DNA of 64,000 bases from Acestrorhynchus altus (GCA_034509495.1 CM067515.1:14289881-14353880), one strand, 5' to 3'; positions 11,676 to 24,260 are shown, counted from the first letter of the stretch. The notes: a model not told the origin generated them from the sequence alone. Numbers and translations are program-made.

Positions 11676-11948
11676 GCCTTTTGTAAGTGTTTATCAGACC
11701 CTTCTGATAACTTTGGAGGAGCTGCTGGAGAAAGAAAGCGCCCAGAAACGTTTTCACGGCAACATAAGACAGTTTGGTCCAAACCCACTGTATGAGAAGC
11801 TCTGAATGGTGTGAGTGTGAGGTTCTAAAGCGAGGTTCTGATGTGTCTGTAAGAACGGACTCACCTGGAGACCGGAGAGCGGTTTGGCAGCGGTCAGGCT
11901 GAGCAGCAGCAGCGAGCAGAAGCAGAGGACGGAGACGCTGGAGAGCAT
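10627..11948 (-). CDS. nppcl: C-type natriuretic peptide precursor, ANP/BNP-linked (CNP-3 type)
   Basis: Secreted CNP-family hormone precursor. Exon 1 is 11948-11865 (28 codons, signal peptide MLSSVSVLCFCSLLLLSLTAAK, GTGAGT donor) and exon 2 is 10875-10627 (CCCCTCAG acceptor), phase 0, giving 110 residues. The ring Cys94-Cys110 is CFGVRLERIGSFSGLGC and the stop follows the second cysteine directly, so there is no C-terminal tail, the hallmark of CNP. A KK pair precedes GSLRS, which gives exactly a 22-residue CNP. It is the third gene of the co-oriented cluster, about 3.9 kb upstream of the nppb promoter module. The 0.99 kb intron holds nested hairpins and AAT repeats. The symbol nppcl is my best match to the zebrafish name for the linked CNP-like gene; the CNP class itself is certain. 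Confidence 0.9.
11038..11126. repeat. 33-bp inverted repeat (hairpin 1) in the CNP intron
   Basis: Arms 11038-11070 and 11094-11126 are near-perfect reverse complements around a 23-nt loop. The left arm contains CTGTAAAGCTGTCAGCTTGG. Confidence 0.75.
11132..11369. repeat. Nested inverted repeats (fold-back element) in the CNP intron
   Basis: Outer arms 11132-11159 and 11343-11369 share the pairing core GTTAAAAGGTCAT. Inner arms 11176-11207 and 11225-11256 match at 30 of 32 positions with a 17-nt loop. A third pair (CAAACTGAAGAAC near 11262 and its complement near 11323) lies between. A direct repeat of the GAAGAAC(A/G)TCCAAAGG stretch lies near 11397. This modular fold-back structure is typical of MITE-like DNA elements. 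Confidence 0.7.
11462..11674. repeat. AAT-type microsatellites in the CNP intron
   Basis: Two arrays, 11462-11533 (AAT with AAC variants) and 11626-11674 (AAT). Confidence 0.9.
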
Positions 11949-12054
11949 GGTGGTTGGGTTTGGAGTGTGTGAGAGTGAGTGAGAGTGAGAGTAAGAGTGA
12001 GCCCTGTGGTGTTGGTGCGCTCCTTCGCCCTTCAGCTGTCCCACCTGGTGCGCT

Positions 12055-12062
12055 CTTATATA
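12055..12062 (-). promoter_or_regulatory. TATA box of the CNP-type gene
   Basis: Minus strand reads GTATATAAGAG about 107 bp upstream of the ATG. A G18 run (C18 at 12079-12096 on plus) and a TG repeat sit 17-58 bp upstream of it. Confidence 0.7.
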
Positions 12063-12078
12063 CGCCCTGCTTTTGTCA

Positions 12079-12079
12079 C

Positions 12080-12110
<31 letters not shown>

Positions 12111-12120
12111 ACACACACAC
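12079..12120. repeat. C18 run joined to (CA)n
   Basis: C18 at 12079-12096 then CA to 12120, directly upstream of the CNP TATA box. Confidence 0.9.
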
Positions 12121-13828
12121 GTCCTCAGCAAGTCATGCTGTGCGATGGAGCAGTGTATCCTGGAAGTGGGCGGGAGGGAAAGGAATGGGGCATTAGACAG
12201 GTAATCCACCCACACATGAATGAATGTTTTATTCTTTGTTTGGGGGGTGGAGGTGGGGTGGAGGTGGGGTGGCTCATATCAAATCAGTCTGATCCTGCTG
12301 CTTTTGCCAACATGCCACAGACATTTAAACCCCTGTAAACCATTTGACAAGATTCCTTTTAAGAGGGTAATTACTTTTTCACACAGCTAATTTGTAAAAT
12401 GAAATGCTATTACATTCAGGGTGAATGATTTTAACTAACACATCAGACCATCAAAGTGGTACTAATATTAAAGATCATTAAATTAATACCAGGGCAGAAG
12501 TTCTAAATAAATAATACATGAAAAGTATTCATCAGAATAAGTTTAGATTGGCAGGTAAAAATGACAAAATGGGAGACAAAGCGAATGGAAGGGGGTTGTT
12601 TTAGAAGAAAAACACAAACATCAAGCTTCACTAATGGTGGGGTAAAACAGAGAAATGGAAACCTCAGTGTCTGATGAGCTTGGTATTGGTGATCCTGTTG
12701 GAATCATGAAGTGTACAAAGGCATTTTGGATGCAAACCTGCAGAAGTAAACAAAGAAACTCAAATGAAAAAGCTCAGCTTCCTTTTTAAAAAGAAAACAA
12801 ACAGCTCGAACGGTACACGGTTCATTTAGAAGGTGATTTTAAAGCAACTTTTATTTCACAATGATTGATCAGCATGAGTGAAATTGCACAGTACATCCTG
12901 AATGCTTTGAATGCTTTGAATGTTGCCTTTATGAGCTGTGAACAACATCTGAAGCTTGAAAAGTCTTCTGCTTTGTCCAAGTCAAGGACTTTTATCACGT
13001 TCCATAAAAATAAGACAAATAGTTGCAACACAATGCAGCTTTGGTAACTCAATGTCCTTTAGCCGTAAATTGAAACTACTGTACTGATCAGCACTTGCAT
13101 CCATGTGGAAAAATGAAGAGGCAATTTTTGAAGATGTTTATATATATTTGAATGTAATGACAAATCACTTTAGATGTACAAAATGTACACTGTGGTGCAA
13201 AGTAACCAAATTACAGTACAAAGCAATAGTCCACAGAGCTTTGAAATCTAAAGATATTCTAAAACACAGGCAAATGTAAATATTATTTACATATTCACAG
13301 AGTAAATATTATTAACTAGTAATTATATAAATAAATATAGCAATATTTTCTCTAATATATAAGATATAAAATAAATATAAATACATATGCATTTAAGCTT
13401 GTGAACCAGTCTGCACACCCTGATCTAGCTTTGACTGACTTGCTCAAGTGCACTGTAGTGTCATTCTTTCAAAGGACCACCATTTCCAGCTCAGAGGGTG
13501 TTTAATCAGTCAAATCTGGAGTTGTGAGAAAGGAAACATTATCAGAAATCAGATTCATCTGGTGGTCATTTGGAGGGGAAGAAGTTGTTAGAAAGTGTGA
13601 GAAATGACCAGTGCAATGACCTGGCAACCTTATCAAAGGACTCTAGTCAAGTTACACTACTCTGAGCTCAGAACTTATCCATTCTGCACTTTAGTTTGCA
13701 TTGAGTGATGGTCTGATGCATTGAGGACACAGCTCTCTTCTTCTCACTCTAAACAGCCAATACACAAAGTGGCTTACTAGGAATTATTCATATGGCAGAT
13801 GGTAGGATTATACTTAATAAAAATGGCT

Positions 13829-13897
13829 ATAATGATAATAATGATAATAATAATAATAATAATAATAATGATAATAATGATAATAATGATAATAATG

Positions 13898-13931
<34 letters not shown>
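13829..13931. repeat. AAT/GATAAT microsatellite
   Basis: Imperfect triplet array with regular GAT interruptions. Confidence 0.9.
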
Positions 13932-14059
13932 TCAACTGCTAGTATGATGATCTGTGGATGGATAATGCTTGCCAACCTACTGCAAGGATTTATGGCCAAT
14001 CAAGCATTTACTGGACCACCTGGGACACTGGCAACATATGAGTGTGTAGGATCTACAAG

Positions 14060-14260
14060 CCTAGTTGCAACATAGGTGTGAAAATGTGCCACGGGATGCC
14101 ACACAAAACCTGTATGTCTCCATGCCCCTCCAAATCTCAATTTGCATACAGAGCGAACCAGCCCATTCTAGAGCCTACTTTTCCTATGTTTTCCTCAATA
14201 AACATATCCTTTCACTCCAATATTGTAATCTCTTACATAAATAACCATTACTTTCTCACA
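14060..14260 (+). repeat. Transposon-tail repeat shared with 59190-59345
   Basis: CAATAAACATATCCTTTCAC then AATATTGTAATC here parallels TTTTCCTCAATGAACCTATC at 59278 and the AATATTGTAATC that follows there. Probably the 3' part of the same Tc1-like family. Confidence 0.5.
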
Positions 14261-15737
14261 CATAAAGTTTCGTTTAATTCAAGTAACTCCTCCTTGGTGC
14301 ATTATGCTTGTTTGTTAATGCATGTACTTGCAAAAAGTCTAATATCAAGCATGTCTAGGCTGATTGACTTTTCACAGATCTACTCCATGGTTATTTCTGT
14401 TGATCAATCTGTCTGTGTGTCATTTTCTCCATGGGCTACCCTGTATCTATTTCAAGCTTCCACATTTCAACTGGGCAGCTTCGTCCTCCCCAAGTACAGA
14501 TCACTGAGCACTGCTCTTTCCGTGATTAAGAGCCATAGAGCTAATTAAGATTTTTAATGGCAGGCTGTGCCAGAGTCTGTTCCACATGTCCTTTATCTGA
14601 AGGGCAGATCTTTTGAAATGTCACACACAGAGGTGGCCAAGCAATGCTTTAGGTAAGACCTCCACATCACCATAGGGCTTTTCACACTTGTCTCCTGTGC
14701 CATTCAGAAAACAAAACAACAGTAAACACGATAAATGTAGCTAAACATTAACAAAAGCATGCTCTCATTAACAAAGCACAATCCTTTTACTGAAGAATGC
14801 ACAGTTTAGTTCATGAAATGCTCATCATTTTGAGGAAAGACAGAGGTATCTGCCAGAAAGGCTCCAGCATGCTTTGTTAACTATTGTCCTGTATGTGCCA
14901 ACAGCCACTAAAGTGCTAATCATTCCCTGTCTGCCTCCATAATGCTCGCTTCACTTCAGTGCTAGCAGGAGACCATTGCTCATGCCAACTCTTTCTGCCT
15001 CCCTCCCTCACACAGGATGGTGCTGGGCCTCGAGGCACAAGAGCTGGGGCTCTTACACGTTCCCTGGTGTTGTTACTGAAAAAGCCAGCAGGAATGTTAA
15101 AGGGAACAGAAGCATTCATCTTCCAGGATCATTTTTCTTCAGCCTCCTGCATTCATCTCTTGAGACTTAAGCTGGATGTTCTTTGTCAGTTTCCCTTTGG
15201 CAGTTGCTTATCGCATGATTTGCCACATCACATCACATGCTGCTATCAGCTGTTCATAGGAAAGACAATGGATTCAACAAATGGATGCATTACAGCTAAC
15301 TGGTTAATGACAAACATGCAAGCATGGACAAAATGAAACTGATAAAAAGGGACCTATGTTTATCTTATTTTTGGTAGCTGCACCATGTTTGGTAGTTAAC
15401 AGTTGTTAACTTGTTGCTTGGCTACTGGGAGACACATAGACTTCAAAAACCGCACTTATGTGATGACAGACTCAACACAAACTCAAGCTGCTGGAGGCAG
15501 CTCTACCTCTGGGGCAGAGCAAACACACCAAATAACCAGTTAAAATAACCAGTTGGCAGAGAGCTTTCTGCTCTGAATTGCATAAAGTGGGGATGTCCAC
15601 AAACATTTGAGCATATAGAACAGGCCAAGGGCAGAATCTTCAGCCCCCCCAACATTGCTTTGTAAATTTTTTGTGGAAACATCTCTGTACGCACGGGTTC
15701 CTCTAGGGATGCTATTCAACAGCACACTTTAAATAAG

Positions 15738-15888
15738 TACCGTATTTTCCCAAATATAAGCCACTACTTTTTGTCCACACTTTAAACCATGCGTCTTATA
15801 ATGAGGTGCAGTTTTTTCTTCTTATATATGTTATTTTCCAGGGTGTGGCTTATAGTCCGCTGCAGCTTATAGTCCAGAAAATATGGTA
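15738..15888. mobile_element. Short MITE (TACCGTATTTTCC ends)
   Basis: The left end TACCGTATTTTCCCAAATAT and the complement of the right end TACCATATTTTCTGGACTAT are inverted repeats, about 151 bp in total. The internal TATAAGCC / GGCTTATAG pairs extend the fold-back. Confidence 0.65.
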
Positions 15889-16719
15889 GTTCTCTATCAA
15901 AACATGAGGTGGAAGTATTGGAAGTATGGCAATCACCAACACAGATACAGAAGAAGTGGTAGTTGTGGTGCCATGAGTGAAAATGGAACAGCAACTGAAG
16001 AATATGATTCTGTACATTTGTTTGGCAAGAGTTCGGTGATACTGTAATGAAATTTGTAAATTAGTTTGAGAACAATAGTGTTACCTGTAATATTATTGTT
16101 TTTGTTTTGTTTATTAATTTATCGCCATTTTAAAATGCACTAATTTCTTGTTTTGCTGTTCTTTTTTATTAGTTTTTATTAGGTTAGGAATACATAAACC
16201 ATGCTTACCATGCGGGCCTTTGTGATGTACTTCTTCATGGCATAAGTTCTTGAAGGCATCAGTGTCTGTGCCACTCCTGTGTGCACAATGGTCTCACACA
16301 TATGAACATTTTCTGCCTGATATAGAGTATTTATTCATAAACAATGTAGTGAGGAGACACTTTATATTTTCTTCTTCTTCATTTATTATGATAAATGTTA
16401 AAGGCAGCCTGTGTCTTGTTATTTTATTTTATATTTTATTTTTATAAGTCCAAATTATAAAACTAATGCTATGTCTGCTGACTGTTGTTTCAAAAATTGT
16501 CCAGTCCAGTGCCTGTCCTTCGAGGAATCTTCTGTTACCTGACTGCACCTGTGTCTGATGATGTCACTGACTGGTCAGTGCTGGTTTGCTTTGTCAGTGT
16601 GTTTATTCATTACCGAACTGTGTTTTCATGTTAACCATGATTACTTACTCATAGTTTCCTAGTATTGACCTATTTAGCCTGTCTCTTGGTACATGAATAT
16701 GGCTATTCCTCTTTGCCTG

Positions 16720-16720
<1 letters not shown>

Positions 16721-16778
<58 letters not shown>
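16721..16778. repeat. (TA)n microsatellite
   Basis: Abuts the Tc1-like element at 16779. Confidence 0.9.
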
Positions 16779-16781
<3 letters not shown>

Positions 16782-17292
16782 GGGTTGGACAATGAAACTG
16801 AAACACCTGGTTTTAGACCACAATAATGTACTAGTATGGTGAACTAGGGCCTCTTTTGTGGCCAATACAGCATCAATTCATCTTTGGAATGGAATTTTTT
16901 GTATACAATCCGGGTTAGCATCCGAACATCCCTTTCAGACAGCTTCCTCTGGCGTCCACAGTTAATCCTGTTGGATGTGGTTGGTCCTTCTTGGTGGTGC
17001 TGACATTACCCTGGATACCGTGGCTCTTGATACATCACAAAGACTTGCTGTCTTGGTCACAGATGCGCCAGCAAGACGTGCACCGACAATTTGTCCTCTT
17101 TTGAACTCCCCCCATATGGAGTTCATTATGTCCCCCATAATGTTGTGTGAATTGCAATATTTTGAGCAAAACTATGCTCTTACCTGCTAATTGAACCTTC
17201 ACACTCTGCTCTTACTGGTGCAATGTGCAATTAAACCATGAAACCTCCCACATTAAAATTACAGGTGTTTCAGTTTCATTGTCTAGCCCCTG
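16779..17292. mobile_element. Non-autonomous Tc1-like element with inverted termini
   Basis: Left end CAGGGGTTGGACAATGAAAC and complement of the right end CAGGGGCTAGACAATGAAAC, both continuing with TGAAACACCTG. It is 514 bp, too short for a transposase. The left flank is a (TA)n run. Confidence 0.75.
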
Positions 17293-17645
17293 TTCGGAAC
17301 CACCAGAACTCTTCCTATAGCTGGCCGCCCAGCCAAACAGAAGGTGGGAAAATTCCAGAAGGACAACCATTTCTGCAGCACTCCACCAACCAGGCCGGTA
17401 TGGTAGAGTTGCCAGACAGAAGTAACTCCTAAGTAAAATGCACATGACAGCCCATCTGGATTGTGTCAAAAGGCACCTAAAGGACTGTCAGATCATGACA
17501 AACAAAAAATTGAATTTTTGGACTGAATGCCAAGCATGTTTGGAGGAAACCAGATATTGCTCATCACTTATCCAATACCATTTATACAGTGAAGCATGGT
17601 GGTGGCAGCATCATGCTCTGGGAATGGTTTGTGTTCAATTTTGAG
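17293..17645 (+). mobile_element. Tc1-like transposase remnant
   Basis: Encodes broken pieces such as KRHLKD and VKHGGGSIMLW (GTGAAGCATGGTGGTGGCAG at about 17589), the Tc1 block following the first catalytic Asp. Directly abuts the right end of the 16779-17292 element. Confidence 0.65.
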
Positions 17646-17649
17646 GGTA

Positions 17650-17900
17650 AATTCAATTTAGTCCATTTTGGATTAGAAAGATATAATCCCCCCGGTGAGC
17701 AAGCCAAAGGGCGCCAGTAGTAAGAAAAGACTCCCTCAGAGCTGGAGGACGAAACCTTGGGAGGAATCAGGTTCATGAAGGGGAGCTGGTCTACTCAAAC
17801 GTTATTGATAAGGGGCCACTGGACCACCTCATGTCTGCTTAAGTGCTAAGGTGTTCTGAAGTAATGATAGTTTGATGGTGGACATAATAGCAACAGTGGC
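17650..17900 (+). repeat. Dispersed repeat related to 40950-41200
   Basis: GTGAGCAAGCCAAAGGGCGC and the CTCCCTCAGAG core match the repeat in cyclase intron 2. Confidence 0.5.
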
Positions 17901-18884
17901 ATTTAATTAATATATATGTACATTTCTACATAGATGGTGCCCAAGGCAACTTGGGAAACTAGTTCAAGTCCAGTAACCAGAAAGGTGGGCAGCCTCTGAG
18001 GGGGTGTCAGGGGAGCTCAAGGTTAGCCTGTGGGCTGTCATTAACTTGGGAAAGGTTGATATAATTAGTTTAGGCTTTAGATTTATGCAGAAGAGAGAAA
18101 GTTAACATTGCCAGAGTGTGACGAGTCACTCCAGCTGATATGACTGTAACAGTCTAACTAAAAGGAGAGAGCCAGAAAGTAACATAGACATGGGAGCACC
18201 CTGAAACATCCAGCATGAACATTCTAGCTGAAGCCTCCAACCACTCCACTGTCATAAACCTGAGTGATCACTTGAAGTGATCATTTATTTATGTCCAAAT
18301 AAATGTTACTCTTTATACTTAAAGGTATTATAAGACTGTCCTGGAGTCAAAACTCCATGATATTATCCTAATGTAATTTAATTTTTCTTGTTTTTCTTGT
18401 TTTTTAGTGAATGGCAAACAAGAAACAGAGAACCTTAAACCATTCCAGTCTACAGCCAATTTAGAGGCCACACTGTCTGAGAACTCACATCACCAGGACC
18501 TATTAGAGACCCCTACATTGTACTTGCACTTTATGAGGTCTGTCTTCTTCATGTTGACAGGTAGGTTGTTATAAATAGGAATACATTCATCAGTTTTTTC
18601 CTGTAAGTCCACTATTGACCATGGTACATATTTTCAAAGCTCAAAGCTCATCTGGGATCTCTTCCTGTCAGTAAAGTCATCGTAAATAAGAAAGGAATCT
18701 GAGATCAATACTCCTACTCTGAGAACCTTTATGAATACCGGCCCAGGAGAATTGAGACTGGCAGGGTAGTGATAGTCTGTATAGGTGGTTACTCTGGTTT
18801 AACAGGTGATAACTGTGATAATGCTGTTGCCTTTATATACATCATTGCCACTTATATATAAAGCTCTACAGCCAGGAGTAGTTA

Positions 18885-18965
18885 AATCAAATCAAATCAA
18901 ATTTTATTTGTGTAGTGCTTTTCACAACTAATGTCACACAACAGCTTTACAGAATTCAAAAATAA
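18885..18965 (+). repeat. Dispersed repeat (TTTATTTGTGTAGTGCTTTT)
   Basis: AAATCAAATCAAATCAAATT followed by TTATTTGTGTAGTGCTTTTC, a common fish repeat end; similar to 40950. Confidence 0.5.
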
Positions 18966-19039
18966 TAAAAAGATTAACAACACATGAACGATAAGGATAA
19001 ACACCCTGATTTAAAAAACTGAACACTAATCAAAATACA

Positions 19040-19720
19040 AAAATACACTCATCATGAAAAAATTGCTGCACCAAAAAGGAACCAACCAACACAAATGAAG
19101 ACTGGTGGGTAGGTCTGACATCATAGGACATGCAAATAATTCAAATTTCACTCTTGGATATGCAGGTGACATAAATAGGACAAACCTTATCAATGTACAT
19201 CACTGACTATATCAGGTGGTCCCATTGTGTGTGCTTTGCATTCCAACAATGCATGCATCACAGAAGTTCGAAATCAATTTGAGTGGTTGGAAGAGTTAGA
19301 CGGGGATCACACTGTAGGTCTCTGGGAAATGGGATGGTCTTATCAAAGTGTGCCAAACTGGCTATGCAGATATTGCAGTGGATAGAAGAGGGAATGCACC
19401 AGTGACATGAAGGATATGGCAGACCTACACAAACCACAGAGAACGTAAACCAACATATGTGCTATTCCAACAGCTGCATTACAAGATCTATGCCTGATTA
19501 AAAATGCACGGGATGCTATTGGACATGCTATCAATACTTCTAGACTGAATGAGAATATCCAAGATGCATAGGATGGATTATTGCAAGACACCATTAGGAA
19601 CCACCACAGTACAACACCATGCCAAGATGCATGCATAAGCAAAACTGTCCAACACCATACTGAGGGACACTGCTTCTGTATGTGTAGCTCAATAAAAATT
19701 GCCAATAACAGTCCATTTTT
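19040..19720 (+). mobile_element. Decayed Tc1-like transposon
   Basis: Plus-strand remnants of the helix-turn-helix region (about 19330-19420) and of the C-terminal end (QDTIRNHHST near 19586) surround a body without the catalytic core. It ends at AGCTCAATAAAAATTGCC. Confidence 0.5.
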
Positions 19721-22144
19721 TATAAATCATTTATTGTTCCTGGTCAACGTTATCTTAATTTTAAGTGCAATGAGTGCAGCAGGCCTACATGAAAAGATAA
19801 TCAACCCTGCAGATTAAATGCCTTTACGTGCCTCCTCAGAAGTGGAAAAAGCCATGGAATCATTTGCATCAGTGTTTGTTGTGCATTGTTGTAGAGCACC
19901 TCAGTCACAAGCTCAGAGACCAAGAAAAGTTGGAAGTTAGAAGTCCAGAAAAGTTTGAAGTCTGAAGTCTGTGTTTTTCTAGAGTGAATGACCTCCACTA
20001 CCACTGTTGTACTGCTTATGACATAGCACTCTCTTTTTTTACCGCTTTATGTATAGGTCATATCTTGAGCCTGTTCTCACCAGATTACTGCCCGTCAACC
20101 AAACAAAGGTTGAAAGTTTGGTAGTCTCAGTGCCCTGTCTCTCTGCTGTCTTCCTTCAGAGTTACAGAGGGTTACTGTTACATCCTGTTCTCGAACACCA
20201 TTAAAAAGCCGAGTCATCTGCGGCCTTTCAAATGCAGGTTTTCAGTGGCCTGTATGCATGACCATTAACCCTATGCTGTGCCTGCAGATCCTTTCCTCCC
20301 ACTCACTTTTGATTTAGTTTTTGAATACGCAGTGGAATAGATATGCATATATGCACATTTAGTGCAATTAAATGCTGCTGAATGCCTCTCTACTGGCACT
20401 TTTAATGCATGGTTTTAATGCTGACTGACATGATGGGGATTTCAGCCCAACCCTAATGGATCAAGCCTGTCCATTAGTGCCCAACAGTGTGAAAGTTACA
20501 AGACTAATTGGAAATGTACTGTTAGAAGTTGTGATCTCTAAGCTGGCCTCTACAAATGATGAGAACCTATAACAACTACTTTTGTTCCATGGCCAACAGG
20601 GGTCATCAGTTTTCCCTTAAGGTGGACAACGTAGATTTCATTAGCTGGGGCCATCAAAGATTATTGTAATGTAATACTGTATGTTAAAACAGGCATTACA
20701 GCTTCACAATTTAAATGTTATATTAATTGGGTTTTTTTTCCATAACATGTTGCAACAGCACAGCATAAGAGCAAATTTAATTCTTGTCAACCAGCCTCTA
20801 CTGACATCTGGTTAGTATGGATGTGGTTTGGGGACCCCGCAGGTGTCAGTTGAATAATAACAATATTGTGGAGGGAAGATTGAATAAAATAAATGATGGG
20901 GACAACACTCTCCAGCCACCCACTCCAGGGCAAATTGCTGTAGCAAGGGCCCAAAATTTGGTGCTATATTCCTGAAATCAAGGCCTGGCACCAGTACATA
21001 AATCTTTTTTATGAAATAAGAATATTTCTGCGACCCAACCTGAAAAAGTGAAAATGAAAAGTTTTGTTTTCTCTATTGTATGAAATAGTAAATTAATGGC
21101 ATTTTCAACGGTGTTATATAAAACTGTCTGAATTATCAATTATTGATTTTATTATGATTTTGATAGTTTCTATCTCAGTTGTTGAAATTCTCCTTCATAC
21201 AGAGTATGACCTAAAGATGAATGCACATGTTTTTTTTTTTATATATTATTAATAGTATTTTATATTATTAAATATACAGCACTGAGCTAGTTTGGAGAAT
21301 AAACTTTCCAGGTTTCTCCTGGATGCTCCCAGCCAAAGCAATGTTTAATTCCATCACCAGCCCACCCAATGTAACATCACTTAGTACTGATTTACCAAAC
21401 CAGGTGTTGGATGATGACTATAAATAATACTAGACTATAAGGAGACCTTTGGAGATGGTTTAATAAGCACAGTGATGTACAACCAAAACTTTTTATTTGA
21501 ATGTTATTTGTATTACAGAAAAACAACCCTTACGCCCAGGCAATACTATACATTTTAATATTTTTGCAATTTTATTTAATTACCTCAACACTTTGTGTCA
21601 TTAAACATTTGATTTAGTTCCTTTCTTTACAGTTTAATCAAAAAGTATTCCAGTTAGGGAATTCAACTGTCAAAAATAATAAATGTTGATACCAATAAAC
21701 AAACGCAAAATAATTCATGTTTCACGTACCTCCTTCATCAATCTACTAATTATTATGAATACTTATTAGCTTACACTCACTCTCTCTCTCTCTCTTCAAC
21801 ATATCTGCTCAGTACTAAAAATTACATTAACACCCCATAATCCATTGTCTTGTCTAAAAGTATGTGGCTAATTTGTTTGTTTTTGTAATTGCCTCTTTTC
21901 CCCCATAATGTTATGTTGTTGTGACCCTGTATATGTGCATAAATAATAATAATAAAAAGAAAACTTACTAGCTTGATGATTAAACAATGTTGTTGGCCCC
22001 ATCATGGCATTGACATTCCCTAATGACCTCTGCCAGATTTGAGTCATTAGAGTCAGTACCTGCATAATCCACAATGTCATCGTCTCTTTTGATATTGCTG
22101 AACATGACATCTACTAGCAATCTAGCAATCATTACATTTTATAT
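19721..22144. other. Gene desert, part 1
   Basis: No gene. The 20060-20480 block is repeat-poor and mixed in composition (possible conserved non-coding element); the rest is AT-rich. Confidence 0.35.
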
Positions 22145-22200
22145 TTACATTTACAGCATTTAGCAGACGCCCTTATCCAGAGCGGCTTACAAAAGTGCTT
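22145..22200 (-). mobile_element. SINE 3' end
   Basis: CAGCATTTAGCAGACGCCCT and TATCCAGAGCGGCTTAC are the complement of the conserved fish SINE tail (compare 62725-62765). Confidence 0.6.
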
Positions 22201-22299
22201 TGCTGTTCACTCAGAATACCCTTAGCTAGTAGACAATCCTCCCATAAATCCAGAAAAATACTGCAAACAAAGTAGATTCATTTGCTGTGTAGTTGTAAT

Positions 22300-23400
22300 T
22301 AAAAGCAAATTTGTAATGTCTGAGGCCATTTCTGTTTGGGTCTGGTCTGATCATGCTCTGATCATGCCACCAAGGTCCTTTTAAATTGCTCGACATGGCC
22401 ATTACCCATTGGTCAACAGGCTGTCATTCTTGATTAAACTCATGGAGTCCCATGATTGTAGTAAGAGCAGTTACCTTTTTGTCATCCTGCTCCACCTCAA
22501 TCTTGTAAACACCTACAGTAATGTGAGGCCCATGGAACAGAGTAGACTACTCCCTCCTAGGGCAGCCAGACAGTCAGACGGATGGGCAGGTGGGTGGTTA
22601 TCTTTAACTGTACATGCATTTAACCAGTAGAGGTCCACACATATATGCAGGTCTCCATTTTTTATACACACAAGCACATTATGACAGTTATGTGCAGTTT
22701 TAAGCAAATGTCAATGTTTGTAAAAATCTGAGGCCATTTTGGTTTGGATCTGGGTAGCAATGCTCTGATCATGCTGCTAAGGTCCTATTGATACGCTAGA
22801 CGTGGCCGTTACCCATTGGATGACAGGCTGTCGTTCTTGACTTCTACATTCCAGTAATTTACAACAACTCCAGAATCAGCTGGCTCTTGAATTTCACCCC
22901 AGGTCCTAGTGGATCCTCACAGATGCGAAAGTATCTGTCCCACAGTAGTCAAATGGCCTGTTTTGTGGAAGGTAAAATGTAAAAGTGAGAGCCATTTTTG
23001 TGAAATGATCTGTTACATTTAATAGTTCTGATCAAATATGTTCATCATGAGACACATAAAACTTGCTGCACTATTCAACAGTCTCTGCAGGAGCCAATTA
23101 AGTTCTTAGAGGCAGTATGAGTTTAGTACAAGCAATTAGACTTTTGTTGCCTTGTGCCACCTCAATATTGTGCCACCTCAATATTGAAATTGTGAGATTT
23201 TTGGCACTGAGTAGACTATTCCGTCCTAGGGCAGCCAGACTGTCAGACTTATGGGAAATTGGGTGGTTATCTTTAATTGTACATACATTTAATTGGGGTT
23301 GTCCATAAATATATGCAGGTCTCCATCCTTTTTCCACAAAAGCACAAGAGGGGAAGCCAATTAACTGTAGGATTTGGTTATAACCTCTCACATCACCATC
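22300..23400 (-). mobile_element. Ty3/gypsy reverse transcriptase remnants, duplicated
   Basis: Two minus-strand fragments, about 22707-22513 and 23391-23098, both match the retroelement motif D-x-x-x-LN-x-x-T-x-KD-x-x-P-x-P. Visible pieces are LNACTVKDNHP with DCLAALGGSSLL, and LNVCTIKDNHPISH with DSLAALGRNSLL. Each is preceded on the plus strand by a related block (22320-22435 and 22720-22845). All frames are broken. Confidence 0.65.
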
Positions 23401-24184
23401 TCGCTATACTCTCCTCAGTTTCTGATACCAGACAGTATGGTAGTCTATATGGTTGAGCAACTGACAGGTGGATGTAGTGAACAAAATCTGCATGAGCTGG
23501 AACCTCCTGGCACTTCACATGATTCAGTGTCACTCAGACCAAGCTTCTGTAAACTGTCCTGTAGACATTGCCTGTGAGTCTACGCACTGTTTCTGGTTTA
23601 GCACTCTCACCTCCCCATCTGATGTCTGCTCATACATCAACACACCTCAAGATGCTCCAGTGCGACACATGGGACGTTTTTCTTCAGCATCACAGGGTTA
23701 TCTCATAGGTTTAGAATACACACCGTCTGTCAACACCAATGGAGGCTACAACCCTTGCAACAAGTGCATCCTTTTTTGTGAGATGGTGATTTAGATAGTT
23801 TAGCCATTTTGGCTTGATTTTAACACTTCCAACCAACTAGTGTGATGTCCTCGGCCTCTCACTAAAATGTCTCAGAACATCATAAATTGCTCAAACATTG
23901 ATATCTGCATTAGGTGTATAGCTACTTTTCTACCTTGACCATGCTTTTGGCTCAGCCTAACAGATGACTCGAAATCTTATTGTTAAGCAATACAACAGTC
24001 AATTATGTAAGTATGCTTCCGTCCTCTCTATCCATTCTTGCATGCTATATTTATCAGACCCCTCGCCACAGAACATGGGGGGGTTCTCTAACATCTGATT
24101 TAACAAAAGCATTAAGTCTGACTACAGTGCCACCTATTGGCATAAACATCAACCAGTGGTAGAAATGAACCAGGGCTCTCACTA

Positions 24185-24260
24185 AAATTCCTCAATTTCC
24201 CTTGAGATCAATAAAGTATCTATCTGTCTGTCCATCCATCCTTCCATCCATCCATCTGTA
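24185..24260 (+). mobile_element. LINE-type 3' tail with microsatellite
   Basis: CCTTGAGATCAATAAAGTATCTATCTGTC then CCATCCATCC units, the usual 3' end of fish LINE/SINE elements. Confidence 0.55.

Larger units (their letters stand above)
12200..15737. other. Upstream region of the CNP-type gene
   Basis: No exon recognised. Apart from the triplet array and the 14.1 kb repeat, the stretch 14540-15070 is repeat-poor and of mixed composition, with AGAGCTAATTAAGATTTTTA. Confidence 0.35.

Noticed and set aside
11754..12215. 153-residue minus frame
   Set aside because: Only the middle (MLSSVSVLCFC to GLQ) is real, as CNP exon 1; the rest is promoter microsatellite and intron read-through.
14042..14548. 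168-residue open frame on plus
   Set aside because: Overlaps a transposon tail repeated at 59.2 kb, has no recognisable domain, and lacks splice or promoter context.
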